Of a DNA stretch of 39,209 nt, positions 16,511-23,661 are shown piece after piece. Under the pieces are notes generated by a model. It made no database searches. It was given only the letters and a program-made list of their open reading frames with translations, and was not told where the DNA came from. Origin of the DNA: an uncultured Pelagibacteraceae bacterium (GTDB lineage: Bacteria > Pseudomonadota > Alphaproteobacteria > Pelagibacterales > Pelagibacteraceae); contig CACBMY010000006.1 of assembly GCA_902540545.1 (NCBI GenBank), forward strand, positions 1 to 39,209, read 5' to 3'. Each line of letters begins with the position of its first letter. The first letter of the stretch is position 1. A program made the position numbers and the translations under genes.

Positions 16511-17377
16511 TTGAAAAATTTGTCAAATCAGCAAAAAGGATCATCCCTTGCATTTATAGCTGTGATGTTCATCACACCAGATTCACTTTTTATAAGATTA
16601 TCTTCTATAGATACTTGGGGATTATTGTTTTATAGAGGTGCGATACCATTTGTAGCTGTATTAATTGGACTTCTCATATTTTATAAAAAAAACTTTATTA
16701 AAGCATTTTTGAATGTTGGTTATGCTGGTATTTTTTATATTATTAGTTTTTCGATTTGTAACATCACATTTATAATTTCAATACAAAATACAAATGTAGC
16801 AAATACATTAATAATGATTGCGATGGCACCTATGCTTTCAGCAATCCTTGGTGCAATATTTTTAAAAGAGGTTCCCGATAAGAAGACCTGGATAGCTATA
16901 GCTATTACTTTAGTAGCTGTAATATATATATTTTATGACTCTCTAGAGATGGGTAACTTATTTGGTGATCTTATGGGTATAACAACAGCTTTTGGACTCG
17001 CCACCAACGCGGTAATAATCAGGTCGGCAAAAGATAGAGATTTGCTACCTTCAGCAGTTGTCGGTAAGCTTACAGTAGCTCTATTTGCTCTCTTTTTCGT
17101 TGAAAGTTATGAGTTAGTTGAAAAAGACCTGATTTATATACCTTTAATGTGTATTTTGTGTGTAGCAATACCATTCGTTTTGGTGACGATTGCTCCAAGA
17201 TTTATACCTGCCGAGGAAGTTAATCTGTTTTTTCTTCTAGAGACCATTTTAGGACCCATTTGGGTTTGGTTAGTTATCAAAGAACAGCCGAGTATAGAGA
17301 CAATAGTTGGTGGACTTGTAATTATTTTCACTATAGCTATTCACTCTTATCTAAAATTAAAATCTTCTTCTAAATAA
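16511..17377 (+). CDS. EamA/DMT-family permease
   Basis: A 288-aa protein with about ten hydrophobic segments in two EamA repeats. The start is a TTG directly after the gshB stop, with a GAAAGG-like ribosome binding site inside the end of gshB; no suitable ATG lies upstream. The motifs IQNTNVANTL and the C-terminal IPAEEVNLFFLLETILGPIWVW with GGLVII are typical of drug/metabolite transporters of the EamA group. It resembles the second EamA protein in this window (23662-24567), so the two are probably paralogues. Substrate unknown; being last in a gshA-gshB operon, it might move a thiol, peptide or amino acid, but this is only a guess. Confidence 0.85.
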   Translation: MKNLSNQQKGSSLAFIAVMFITPDSLFIRLSSIDTWGLLFYRGAIPFVAVLIGLLIFYKKNFIKAFLNVGYAGIFYIISFSICNITFIISIQNTNVANTLIMIAMAPMLSAILGAIFLKEVPDKKTWIAIAITLVAVIYIFYDSLEMGNLFGDLMGITTAFGLATNAVIIRSAKDRDLLPSAVVGKLTVALFALFFVESYELVEKDLIYIPLMCILCVAIPFVLVTIAPRFIPAEEVNLFFLLETILGPIWVWLVIKEQPSIETIVGGLVIIFTIAIHSYLKLKSSSK

Positions 17378-17391
17378 AATTATTTTTCTTT

Positions 17392-17419
17392 TTGTCACAA
17401 ATTTGTCTTGATTTAAAAT
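17392..17419 (+). promoter_or_regulatory. Candidate promoter for MFS gene
   Basis: A -35-like TTGTCA (17392-17397) is followed after 16 bp by a -10-like TAAAAT (17414-17419). Transcription would begin near 17426, about 22 nt before the MFS ATG at 17448. This lies in the 70-bp gap after the EamA gene and suggests that the MFS gene starts a new transcript. It is pattern evidence only. Confidence 0.4.
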
Positions 17420-17447
17420 TAGATCGCCCATAAACACCGCTAATTTT

Positions 17448-18740
17448 ATGAACAAAATTATAAAAAACTCTTGGGCTCTCTTTATGGGTATGGCATTTAT
17501 AATGCTCGCTCATGGTTTTCAAGGTACTCTTTTAGGTGTTAGAGCAGTTAAAGAAAATTTTGGTCTATCATCGACAGGTTTTTTGTTTTCTGGATATTTT
17601 GTTGGATATTTTATTGGAGCAAAAATTATACAATCATTAATTCATAGAGTTGGGCATATTAGAGTGTTCGCAGCTTTTGCTTCTGTCACTTCAATTGTGG
17701 TATTATTACACTCTATTTTTGTAAATCCTATTTCATGGTTCGTGCTTAGAATGATTTCTGGATTTAGCATGGTTTGCCTTTATACAATTGCTGAAAGCTG
17801 GTTAAATGATAGATCTACAAATAAGAATAGAGGTAGTGTTTTATCAATCTATATGATTGTTATGTATGCCTCTATGGCGATTGGAATGTTTTTCATAAAC
17901 TTTAGTAAACCAGAAAACTTTCAACCTTTTATATTGATATCTTTATTTATGTCATTGTCTCTTGTTCCAATATTATTAACAAAAAGAAAGGCTCCAAACT
18001 TTAAAAAAATATCAGGTATGAAACTCAAGGAAGTTTATAAATCATCACCATTTGGTGTTGTAAGTTCGTTTTTAATTGGAATATCACATTCTGCTGTTTT
18101 TTCATTGATTGCAGTTTATGCTACATCGATGAATTTTAGTATTTTAGAAGTTTCAATAGTAACATTTTTATTTGCGATATCTGGAGCTATATCTCAATGG
18201 CCAATTGGAAAATTATCAGATGTTTTGGATAGAAGAATTGTAATTATTTATACAACATTTGGAGCAGCTTTATTTTGTTTTTTGGCGATTATTTCTTCGG
18301 GTCAAATGTATATGCCTGCAGGTTTAGCTACATCAAAATTATTTTTTTATATCTGTATAATGTGTTTTTCTTTTTGTAGTCTACCAATGTTTGCATTAAT
18401 TTTTGCACACACAAATGATTTTATACCAAAAGAAAAATTTGTAGCAGCAGGAGCAGGATTACAATTTGTTTTTGGTCTTGGTGCAATTTGTGGTCCTTTT
18501 ATGTGCTCATTATTTATGGAATTTTTAGGAGAAAATGGATTTTTTATTTTTTTAATTATATTTCATTCATTTATTGGTTTATTTGGAATATATAGAATGC
18601 AAATTAGAGAATCTGGAGATAACCCAGATTCACAATTTGTACCTATGCCTCAAACAATTACTCCAGCCGGTATAGAACTTAATCCTTCAACTGAACCAAT
18701 AGATGAACCAAATAATTTGAACGAATTTAAGAAAATTTAG
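17448..18740 (+). CDS. Major facilitator superfamily permease
   Basis: A 430-aa protein with about twelve membrane helices and a polar C-terminal tail (last ~40 residues) containing FVPMPQTITPAGIELNPSTE. The loop between helices 2 and 3 has the basic IHRVGHIRVF sequence, and SDVLDRR occurs in the matching loop of the second half, as in MFS proteins. AESWLNDRSTNKNRGSVLS in helix 4-5 resembles YcaD-like bacterial MFS proteins. The substrate cannot be read from sequence. The next gene starts 15 bp after its stop, so the pair is probably co-transcribed. Confidence 0.88.
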   Translation: MNKIIKNSWALFMGMAFIMLAHGFQGTLLGVRAVKENFGLSSTGFLFSGYFVGYFIGAKIIQSLIHRVGHIRVFAAFASVTSIVVLLHSIFVNPISWFVLRMISGFSMVCLYTIAESWLNDRSTNKNRGSVLSIYMIVMYASMAIGMFFINFSKPENFQPFILISLFMSLSLVPILLTKRKAPNFKKISGMKLKEVYKSSPFGVVSSFLIGISHSAVFSLIAVYATSMNFSILEVSIVTFLFAISGAISQWPIGKLSDVLDRRIVIIYTTFGAALFCFLAIISSGQMYMPAGLATSKLFFYICIMCFSFCSLPMFALIFAHTNDFIPKEKFVAAGAGLQFVFGLGAICGPFMCSLFMEFLGENGFFIFLIIFHSFIGLFGIYRMQIRESGDNPDSQFVPMPQTITPAGIELNPSTEPIDEPNNLNEFKKI

Positions 18741-18755
18741 TGTAAGTTCAAAATT

Positions 18756-19412
18756 ATGAAAACAGCATTAATATTCGGATCAACTGGATTAATTGGTGGA
18801 ATATTACTTAAACTGTTAACTAATGATCAAAAATATAAAAAAATTAAGGTTTTTGTAAGATCTTCTACTTCAAAAATTGATCCCAAAATAGAAGTTATTC
18901 AAACAGATTTTACAAAATTAGAAAATATTAAATCAGAAATAAAAGGCGATGATTGTTTTTTTTGCATTGGAACTACAAGAAAAAAAACACCTAACAAACA
19001 AGATTATATAAACACCGAATACAATTTACCTGTAACAATTGGAAAAATTTGTAGCGATAATAGTGTACAAAATTTTACTTATATTTCTTCATTGGGTGCC
19101 AGTTCAAAAAAAACAAATTTGTATTTAAAAAATAAAGGTATGGCTGAAGAAGAATTAAGAAAACTAAACTTTAAAAAATTTATTGTAATTAGACCTTCAT
19201 TTTTAATTGGAAAAAGAATAGAGGAAAGATTGGGAGAAAAAATAGGTATTTTCGCCATGAAATGTATATCGCCAATTTTAATTGGAGATTTAAAAAAATA
19301 TAAATCGATAAATGCAGAAATAGTTGCCAAATCCATGATAAATATATCAAACAGCGAAATACAAAGTGGAGTATTTGAACCACCTCAATTATTACAAATT
19401 GGACGAGAATAA
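18756..19412 (+). CDS. NAD(P)-binding Rossmann-fold oxidoreductase/epimerase-like
   Basis: A 218-aa protein with an N-terminal dinucleotide loop FGSTGLIGG (residues 7-15) and a later YISSLGASSKKTNLYLKNKG segment. The latter carries Ser and a YxxxK-like pattern in the region used for catalysis by extended SDRs. The central FCIGTTRKKT and RPSFLIGKR motifs match the HTATIP2/TIP30-like family of small NAD(P)H-binding proteins. The substrate is unknown. It lies 15 bp downstream of the MFS gene, so transporter and enzyme may act on the same compound. Confidence 0.8.
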   Translation: MKTALIFGSTGLIGGILLKLLTNDQKYKKIKVFVRSSTSKIDPKIEVIQTDFTKLENIKSEIKGDDCFFCIGTTRKKTPNKQDYINTEYNLPVTIGKICSDNSVQNFTYISSLGASSKKTNLYLKNKGMAEEELRKLNFKKFIVIRPSFLIGKRIEERLGEKIGIFAMKCISPILIGDLKKYKSINAEIVAKSMINISNSEIQSGVFEPPQLLQIGRE

Positions 19413-19455
19413 ATTTTTTATAAAGTAATAAAATATTAAAAAAAATTATTTAAGT

Positions 19456-19478
19456 GCTATAATACATTTCAAGGAGGT
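19456..19478 (+). promoter_or_regulatory. Extended -10 promoter and near-consensus Shine-Dalgarno for the GYD gene
   Basis: TGCTATAAT at 19456-19463 is an extended -10 element (TGnTATAAT) without a good -35 box. Only eight bases later comes AAGGAGGT (19471-19478), a near-perfect anti-16S match, five bases before the ATG at 19483. If the -10 is real, transcription starts almost at the ribosome binding site and the leader is very short. Most genes in this window lack such a strong Shine-Dalgarno. Confidence 0.55.
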
Positions 19479-19482
19479 ATCT

Positions 19483-19806
19483 ATGGCTAAATTTTTTTTA
19501 ATGGGAAATTTTACAGAGAAAGCATTCGCAGGCTTTTTAAAAGATCCAGGATCAGATAGATCTGAGGTTGCTAGAAAGTGTTCTGAAAGTGTTGGTGCTG
19601 AAATGAAATCTTACACATATTTAAGAGGACCCTATGACTTTATAGTTGAAACTCATGGCACATTTGAGCAAATGGCTGCTATAAAAATGGCTACTGAGGG
19701 AAGTGGTGCACTTAAAAATATCGCCATTTGTGAGGAAACACCAATGAATGAAATTGCAAATCATGCAACAAAAGTATCAAGTGGCTATAAAGCTCCTGGA
19801 CAATAA
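19483..19806 (+). CDS. GYD-domain protein
   Basis: A 107-aa protein matching the small GYD family: an N-terminal MAKFFLMGNFTEKA strand, a central LRGPYDFIVET (the family's G-x-YD motif) and an ALKNIAICEETPM strand, giving a ferredoxin-like alpha/beta fold like that of dimeric alpha/beta-barrel proteins. The function of GYD proteins is not known. Signals for expression are strong: an extended -10, a near-consensus Shine-Dalgarno and a downstream terminator-like hairpin make it a single-gene transcript. Codon use includes more C/G third positions than its neighbours, which fits high expression. Confidence 0.85.
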   Translation: MAKFFLMGNFTEKAFAGFLKDPGSDRSEVARKCSESVGAEMKSYTYLRGPYDFIVETHGTFEQMAAIKMATEGSGALKNIAICEETPMNEIANHATKVSSGYKAPGQ

Positions 19807-19809
19807 TAT

Positions 19810-19842
19810 AACTGGTAGCTTCATTAATTATGGAGCTACCAA
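19810..19842 (+). terminator. Terminator-like hairpin after the GYD gene
   Basis: TGGTAGCT (19813-19820) and AGCTACCA (19834-19841) form a perfect 8-bp stem. It can extend inward by about three pairs (one G-T), leaving a TTAATTA loop. The hairpin begins seven bases after the GYD stop and is followed by AATTTAAAAT rather than a clean T-tract, so termination may be modest. The nearly symmetrical arms could also serve the opposite strand, but no minus gene ends here. Confidence 0.65.
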
Positions 19843-19906
19843 TTTAAAATCGAAACTGTCAAAATATCTCATTCAAATAAAGTAATATTGATCTATTAAG
19901 AAAGTT

Positions 19907-20365
19907 ATGAACAAAAGAAAATTTATAAAATTATCTATATTTGGATCATTATTATACAGTATTTTTCCATACAAAATTTCATTAGCTGAAACCAAAAAAA
20001 TAATTAATCAAAATTTAACAGAAGCCCAAAAAAAAATAATGTTTGAGGAAGCAACCGAACGACCATTCTCAAGCCCTCTTAATTATGAGAAAAGAGAAGG
20101 TTTTTATCACTGTGCAAATTGTGGAGCTAAACTATTTAAGTCTAGCTCGAAATTTGATAGTGGAACTGGTTGGCCATCATTTACAGAGGCGCTTCCTGGA
20201 GCTTTTAAAACTAAGGTTGATTACAGCTTTGGCATGAAAAGAATTGAATACCATTGTGCAAAATGTGGTGCTCATCACGGACATGTCTTTGAAGACGGTC
20301 CTGGATCGACAGGAAAGAGATATTGTAATAACGGCTTGTGTTTAATATTTAAGCCATCATCATAA
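19907..20365 (+). CDS. msrB: Peptide-methionine (R)-S-oxide reductase MsrB, exported
   Basis: A 152-aa protein with an N-terminal export signal (residues 1-27: a KRK start, hydrophobic core and an LAE cleavage-like site) and a complete MsrB domain. Zinc cysteines are Cys69, Cys72, Cys117 and Cys120. GTGWPSF (86-92) and the catalytic Cys140 in GKRYCNN are present. Cys145 lies five residues after the catalytic residue, where many homologues have a small residue. MsrB reduces methionine-R-sulfoxide in proteins. The KRKFIK sequence is somewhat like a twin-arginine motif but lacks the RR pair, so the export route is uncertain. A small unknown gene follows after 12 bp. Confidence 0.94.
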   Translation: MNKRKFIKLSIFGSLLYSIFPYKISLAETKKIINQNLTEAQKKIMFEEATERPFSSPLNYEKREGFYHCANCGAKLFKSSSKFDSGTGWPSFTEALPGAFKTKVDYSFGMKRIEYHCAKCGAHHGHVFEDGPGSTGKRYCNNGLCLIFKPSS

Positions 20366-20377
20366 AACGGAGGAATA

Positions 20378-20563
20378 ATGAAGATATTGAGTATATTGAA
20401 AGGGGTTGAATTAGTTATAGCAGATTTAGAAGTAAATTTGGGAGAACAAGTGAGAAGTGCACCTACGTTATGCGCAAGATACAATGGTAAGATTATACCT
20501 TTAAACACTGCTCAAGATGGTCGACCTATTCTTATGAGAGAAGAAAACGCTTTAGAAAACTAA
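20378..20563 (+). CDS. Small uncharacterised protein, 61 aa
   Basis: I do not recognise this family. The frame begins with ATG, preceded at 20369-20373 by GGAGG with a four-base spacer, one of the best ribosome binding sites in the window, and it starts 12 bp after msrB. The product is soluble, with no membrane helix. A KILSILKGVELVIADLEVN start looks like a beta-strand/helix mix, followed by SAPTLCARYNGKIIPLN and DGRPILMREENALEN. The single cysteine is in the middle. A minus-strand frame covers part of it but has no ribosome binding site. The strong start signal and the msrB operon position make it likely to be a real gene. Confidence 0.65.
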   Translation: MKILSILKGVELVIADLEVNLGEQVRSAPTLCARYNGKIIPLNTAQDGRPILMREENALEN

Positions 20564-20582
20564 TTTTGTATTTAATTGCGTC

Positions 20583-20596
20583 AACTTAATTAAGTT
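20583..20596. promoter_or_regulatory. 14-bp perfect palindrome upstream of sodB
   Basis: AACTTAATTAAGTT is a perfect inverted repeat located 32 bp before the sodB ATG and 20 bp after the previous stop. Its position next to the expected promoter region makes it a candidate operator. In such AT-rich DNA a palindrome of this kind could also arise by chance, and its low GC makes it a poor terminator. Confidence 0.35.
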
Positions 20597-20627
20597 TATT
20601 TACAAGAAAATATTATAAAAAATAACT

Positions 20628-21221
20628 ATGACATTTGAATTACCAAAACTAGATTATTCTAATGAGGCTTTGTCTCCAATAATGTCACAAGAAACATTAG
20701 AATTACATCACGGAAAACATCATCAAACCTACATAACAAATCTTAACAATTTTATAAAAGATACGGACATGGCTGAAATGTCATTGGAAGATATAATTGT
20801 AAAAAGCTCTAAAGATAACTCTAAAGCAGGGATATTTAACAATGCAAGTCAGCATTGGAATCATAATCTTTTTTGGAAATGCATGAAACCAAAAGGTGGT
20901 GGAAATATTCCGTCAAAACTTGAGAAAAAAATTGTTGAAGATTTTGGAAGTGTTGAAAAATTCAAAGATGAATTCAAACAAGCAGGTATAACTCAGTTTG
21001 GATCAGGTTGGTGTTGGTTATCTTTAAATAATGATAAATTAGTTGTTACAAAAACAGCTAATGCTGCTAATCCTTTAATTGATAACTTAAAACCAATACT
21101 TGGTTGTGATGTATGGGAACATTCTTATTACATTGATTATAGAAATAGAAGACCTGAATATTTAGATAAATTTGTTGATAATCTTATAAATTGGGAATTT
21201 GTTGAATCTCTATTAATCTAA
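20628..21221 (+). CDS. sodB: Superoxide dismutase, Fe type
   Basis: A 197-aa enzyme that converts superoxide to oxygen and hydrogen peroxide. The metal ligands are His27 (LELHHGKHHQTY), His79 (NASQHWNH), Asp161 and His165 (DVWEHSYY). The second-sphere glutamine at Gln75, preceding the HWNH motif, together with TANAANP in place of the Mn-type Q-containing loop, points to the iron form. No signal peptide is visible, so it is cytoplasmic. A possible operator palindrome lies in its 64-bp upstream region. The close neighbourhood of msrB fits an oxidative-stress cluster. Confidence 0.95.
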   Translation: MTFELPKLDYSNEALSPIMSQETLELHHGKHHQTYITNLNNFIKDTDMAEMSLEDIIVKSSKDNSKAGIFNNASQHWNHNLFWKCMKPKGGGNIPSKLEKKIVEDFGSVEKFKDEFKQAGITQFGSGWCWLSLNNDKLVVTKTANAANPLIDNLKPILGCDVWEHSYYIDYRNRRPEYLDKFVDNLINWEFVESLLI

Positions 21222-21264
21222 TTGATCTTAGAACTTTTTGAGATAAATCAAGAAATTGGTCTGT

Positions 21265-21492
21265 GTGAATAAAGAAAACGCAAGTAAACTGTGGAAAGTG
21301 ATACAGGAAGCTGGCGATTATTTACATGGTCAACTTCCTGATCACCCAAATCATCCAAAAGGAAGAAATCCATATGCTCATGTAGCAATATGTGTAAAAA
21401 ACAAATTTAATTCTACTTATAAAGATATTCCTGATGACAAATTTGATGAAGTAATCAACTATATTAAATTTTTAAAAGAAAATCCTAGTTAA
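21265..21492 (+). CDS. Small uncharacterised protein, 75 aa
   Basis: I do not recognise a named family. I prefer the GTG at 21265 because an AAGAAA purine run lies 9-14 bases upstream; a TTG at 21256 is also in frame but has no spacer to that site. The product is soluble and appears well structured: an N-terminal helix NASKLWKVIQEAGDYLHGQL, a central HPNHPKGRNPYAHVAICVK motif rich in His, Pro and Gly, then YKDIPDDKFDEVINYIKFL. The DIPDDKFDEVINYI segment looks like a helical dimer or DNA-binding tail, but that is weak. The stop codon overlaps the end of the convergent threonine aldolase gene by four bases. Confidence 0.7.
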   Translation: MNKENASKLWKVIQEAGDYLHGQLPDHPNHPKGRNPYAHVAICVKNKFNSTYKDIPDDKFDEVINYIKFLKENPS

Positions 21493-22538
21493 TTAGATAT
21501 AGTTTTTAGAAACTCTTCTACTTCACTACTTTTGGTATTCCAAGCTGTAACAAGTCTAACCGTCTTACCGCCTAATTCCTCATTGCTCATCATATATTCT
21601 TCTGAATTTAAATGCTCAACCATCTTTTTTGGCAGTTTAACAAAAACTTCATTTGCCTCAGTTGGATATTCAAGTTTAACTTGATTACTAGAAACTAAAC
21701 CATCGCTTAATTTTTTTGCCATCAGATTTGCATGTCTTGCATTTTTTAACCAAACATCATTTGAGATATATCCATCTAATTGTGCAGAAACAAAACGCAT
21801 TTTAGACAATAGATGACCAGATCTTTTTAACAAAAAAGGTAAATTGCCAACTAATTCCTTATTAAATATAATAATTGCTTCAGCTGCTATACATCCGTTC
21901 TTCGTTGCCCCAAAAGATAATATGTCAATTCCTGATTTCCATGTCATTTCTGCAGGTGTAACATCAAGTGAAACAAGCGCATTAGCGAACCTAGCACCAT
22001 CCATATGTACTTTTAATTTTTTTTTATGTGCAATTTCAGAGATATTTCTAATTTGATCTAAAGTATAAACTTCACCAGTTTCTGTTGCTTGAGTTATGCT
22101 AACAATAGATGGTTGAGTATGATGCACAATTCCAAACCCTCCAATATTATCATTTAGCTCATCAACTGTTATTTTGCCGTCTTTACCGTTTAATGGAACA
22201 AGTTTTGCTCCACCTGTATAAAATTCAGGGGCTCCACACTCATCAACATTGATATGAGAAAATTTATGGCAATAAATATTTCCAAATGATGGAGAAATAG
22301 CAGAAAGTGCTAAAGCATTTGATGCAGTTCCTGATGCTGTGGGGTAAACAATTACATCCTTTTCGAAAATTTTAGAAAATTTTTCTTGTAACACACCTGA
22401 AATTTCATCGTTACCATACGGAGGAGCAATACCATCATTTGCTTTGATAATTGCATCCAAAACTTCTGGACAAGCTCCTGTCACATTGTCTGAAGCAAAT
22501 TTTACTCTTTTACGTTTTGTATTAATTTTTGCGTTCAT
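21489..22538 (-). CDS. ltaE: Low-specificity L-threonine aldolase
   Basis: A 349-aa PLP enzyme of the threonine aldolase / beta-eliminating lyase group, which splits threonine (and related beta-hydroxy amino acids) into glycine and an aldehyde. The N-terminal FASDNVTGACPEV, the PLP-binding HMDGARFANA region (178-187) and the Schiff-base Lys213 in LSFGATKNG are visible. The gene is last of three minus-strand genes: it starts 1 bp after the amidinotransferase stop. It would supply glycine to that enzyme or to the glycine cleavage system. Whether the natural substrate is threonine or another beta-hydroxy amino acid cannot be told from sequence. Confidence 0.9.
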   Translation of the reverse strand: MNAKINTKRKRVKFASDNVTGACPEVLDAIIKANDGIAPPYGNDEISGVLQEKFSKIFEKDVIVYPTASGTASNALALSAISPSFGNIYCHKFSHINVDECGAPEFYTGGAKLVPLNGKDGKITVDELNDNIGGFGIVHHTQPSIVSITQATETGEVYTLDQIRNISEIAHKKKLKVHMDGARFANALVSLDVTPAEMTWKSGIDILSFGATKNGCIAAEAIIIFNKELVGNLPFLLKRSGHLLSKMRFVSAQLDGYISNDVWLKNARHANLMAKKLSDGLVSSNQVKLEYPTEANEVFVKLPKKMVEHLNSEEYMMSNEELGGKTVRLVTAWNTKSSEVEEFLKTISN

Positions 22539-22539
22539 T

Positions 22540-23655
22540 TTATTGTTTTGGAAAATAATCTTTTAAAGTACCTTCTCTATAAACATCGGCTGTACAACAA
22601 TGAAGGCCTCCACCAAAAGCATATGCATCTCTCAATTCTACAGGGATAACTTCCATACCTAATTTATCTAACTGTTCAGCTTGATATTTTTCACTTTTTT
22701 CAACGCATACAGTTTTAGGGTCAAGAACTAAAACATTCATTGATAGCCATACTGAAGAGTAACAAAGTGGTGGTGGGGTATTATGAGCAGGTTGTGCAGC
22801 ATCAATAATTTCCCATCCATTATCTTCAAATAATTTTCTTTGTTCTTTTGGAAGTCTTCGTTGTGGATTATTAATAATTAACCCTTCTTTAATTGGGGTA
22901 AAGGTTGCATCAATATGAATTGGATAAGGATCGCCTGGGAAATTTACAGCATGAACTCTATGATCCTTAAAATGTCTTTTTATCCAATCAATTCCTTTTA
23001 AGTTAGTTGTAAATCCGTGTTGTACAACCAAATCCTTTCCAAATCTTAAAATATCTGCGGCATCAAATAATGGCTCTTCCTCGGTTGTGACAAAGTATTT
23101 ATTTTCTGTCCATTCAAGTCTTTTAGTTACACCAATTTTATCTGATAAATAATCTTTTCTATAATCGGCATCTGTTAATCTGGGTTTTGGCGCTGACTCA
23201 TGTCTCATATTTGGATCTTTATTATAATAGTCTTTTAATAATGGTCTGTAACATAGGTACTCAAACCATCTGCACCTGTAGCTCATTGTAGCTTCTAATA
23301 TTTCATTTCCCACAGTTAACAAAACATCTCGAGGTGGCATACATCCAAACATAGTTTCGGCTTTCCAGTCAGGAGTTGATGTTGGTTGATTAAAATCTAA
23401 AGGTGTTGGTCTATCAACTTTTATTCCCCTTTTTTCAAGCAAATTTGAAAAGTTATCTAATAGTTCATTAGCTTTATCGACAGTGTCCTTAGTTCTTGGA
23501 CCATAAGTTCCTCGCATATCAGAGTCTTCTGGAACTTTAGCATCTAAAGCAGGTTCAGGTGCTGGAATACAAGTACCATCTGCTCTTCCAACAATTACAT
23601 GTTTTAATGGATCCCATTCATTCCAACTATTAACAATCTTATTATTTTGAACCAT
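22540..23655 (-). CDS. Glycine amidinotransferase (AGAT)-like enzyme
   Basis: A 371-aa protein of the arginine:X amidinotransferase family. The N-terminal WNEWDPLKHVIVGRADG, then FDAADILRFGKD and SSVWLSMNVLVLD are close to vertebrate AGAT. The expected catalytic triad aligns: Asp198, His247 in HIDATF and Cys353 in GGGLHCCTADV. The Asp-His spacing of 49 equals that of the human enzyme. AGAT moves the amidino group of arginine to glycine, giving guanidinoacetate and ornithine; relatives use other amines, so the acceptor here is an inference. It lies 6 bp after an EamA permease and 1 bp before threonine aldolase, so the three form one operon. Streptomyces-type StrB1 enzymes are the main alternative. 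Confidence 0.88.
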   Translation of the reverse strand: MVQNNKIVNSWNEWDPLKHVIVGRADGTCIPAPEPALDAKVPEDSDMRGTYGPRTKDTVDKANELLDNFSNLLEKRGIKVDRPTPLDFNQPTSTPDWKAETMFGCMPPRDVLLTVGNEILEATMSYRCRWFEYLCYRPLLKDYYNKDPNMRHESAPKPRLTDADYRKDYLSDKIGVTKRLEWTENKYFVTTEEEPLFDAADILRFGKDLVVQHGFTTNLKGIDWIKRHFKDHRVHAVNFPGDPYPIHIDATFTPIKEGLIINNPQRRLPKEQRKLFEDNGWEIIDAAQPAHNTPPPLCYSSVWLSMNVLVLDPKTVCVEKSEKYQAEQLDKLGMEVIPVELRDAYAFGGGLHCCTADVYREGTLKDYFPKQ

Positions 23656-23661
23656 GTAAAA

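Noticed and set aside
20275..20508. Minus-strand frame over the end of msrB and the 61-aa gene
   Set aside because: No ribosome binding site, and it overlaps two plus-strand genes with good evidence.
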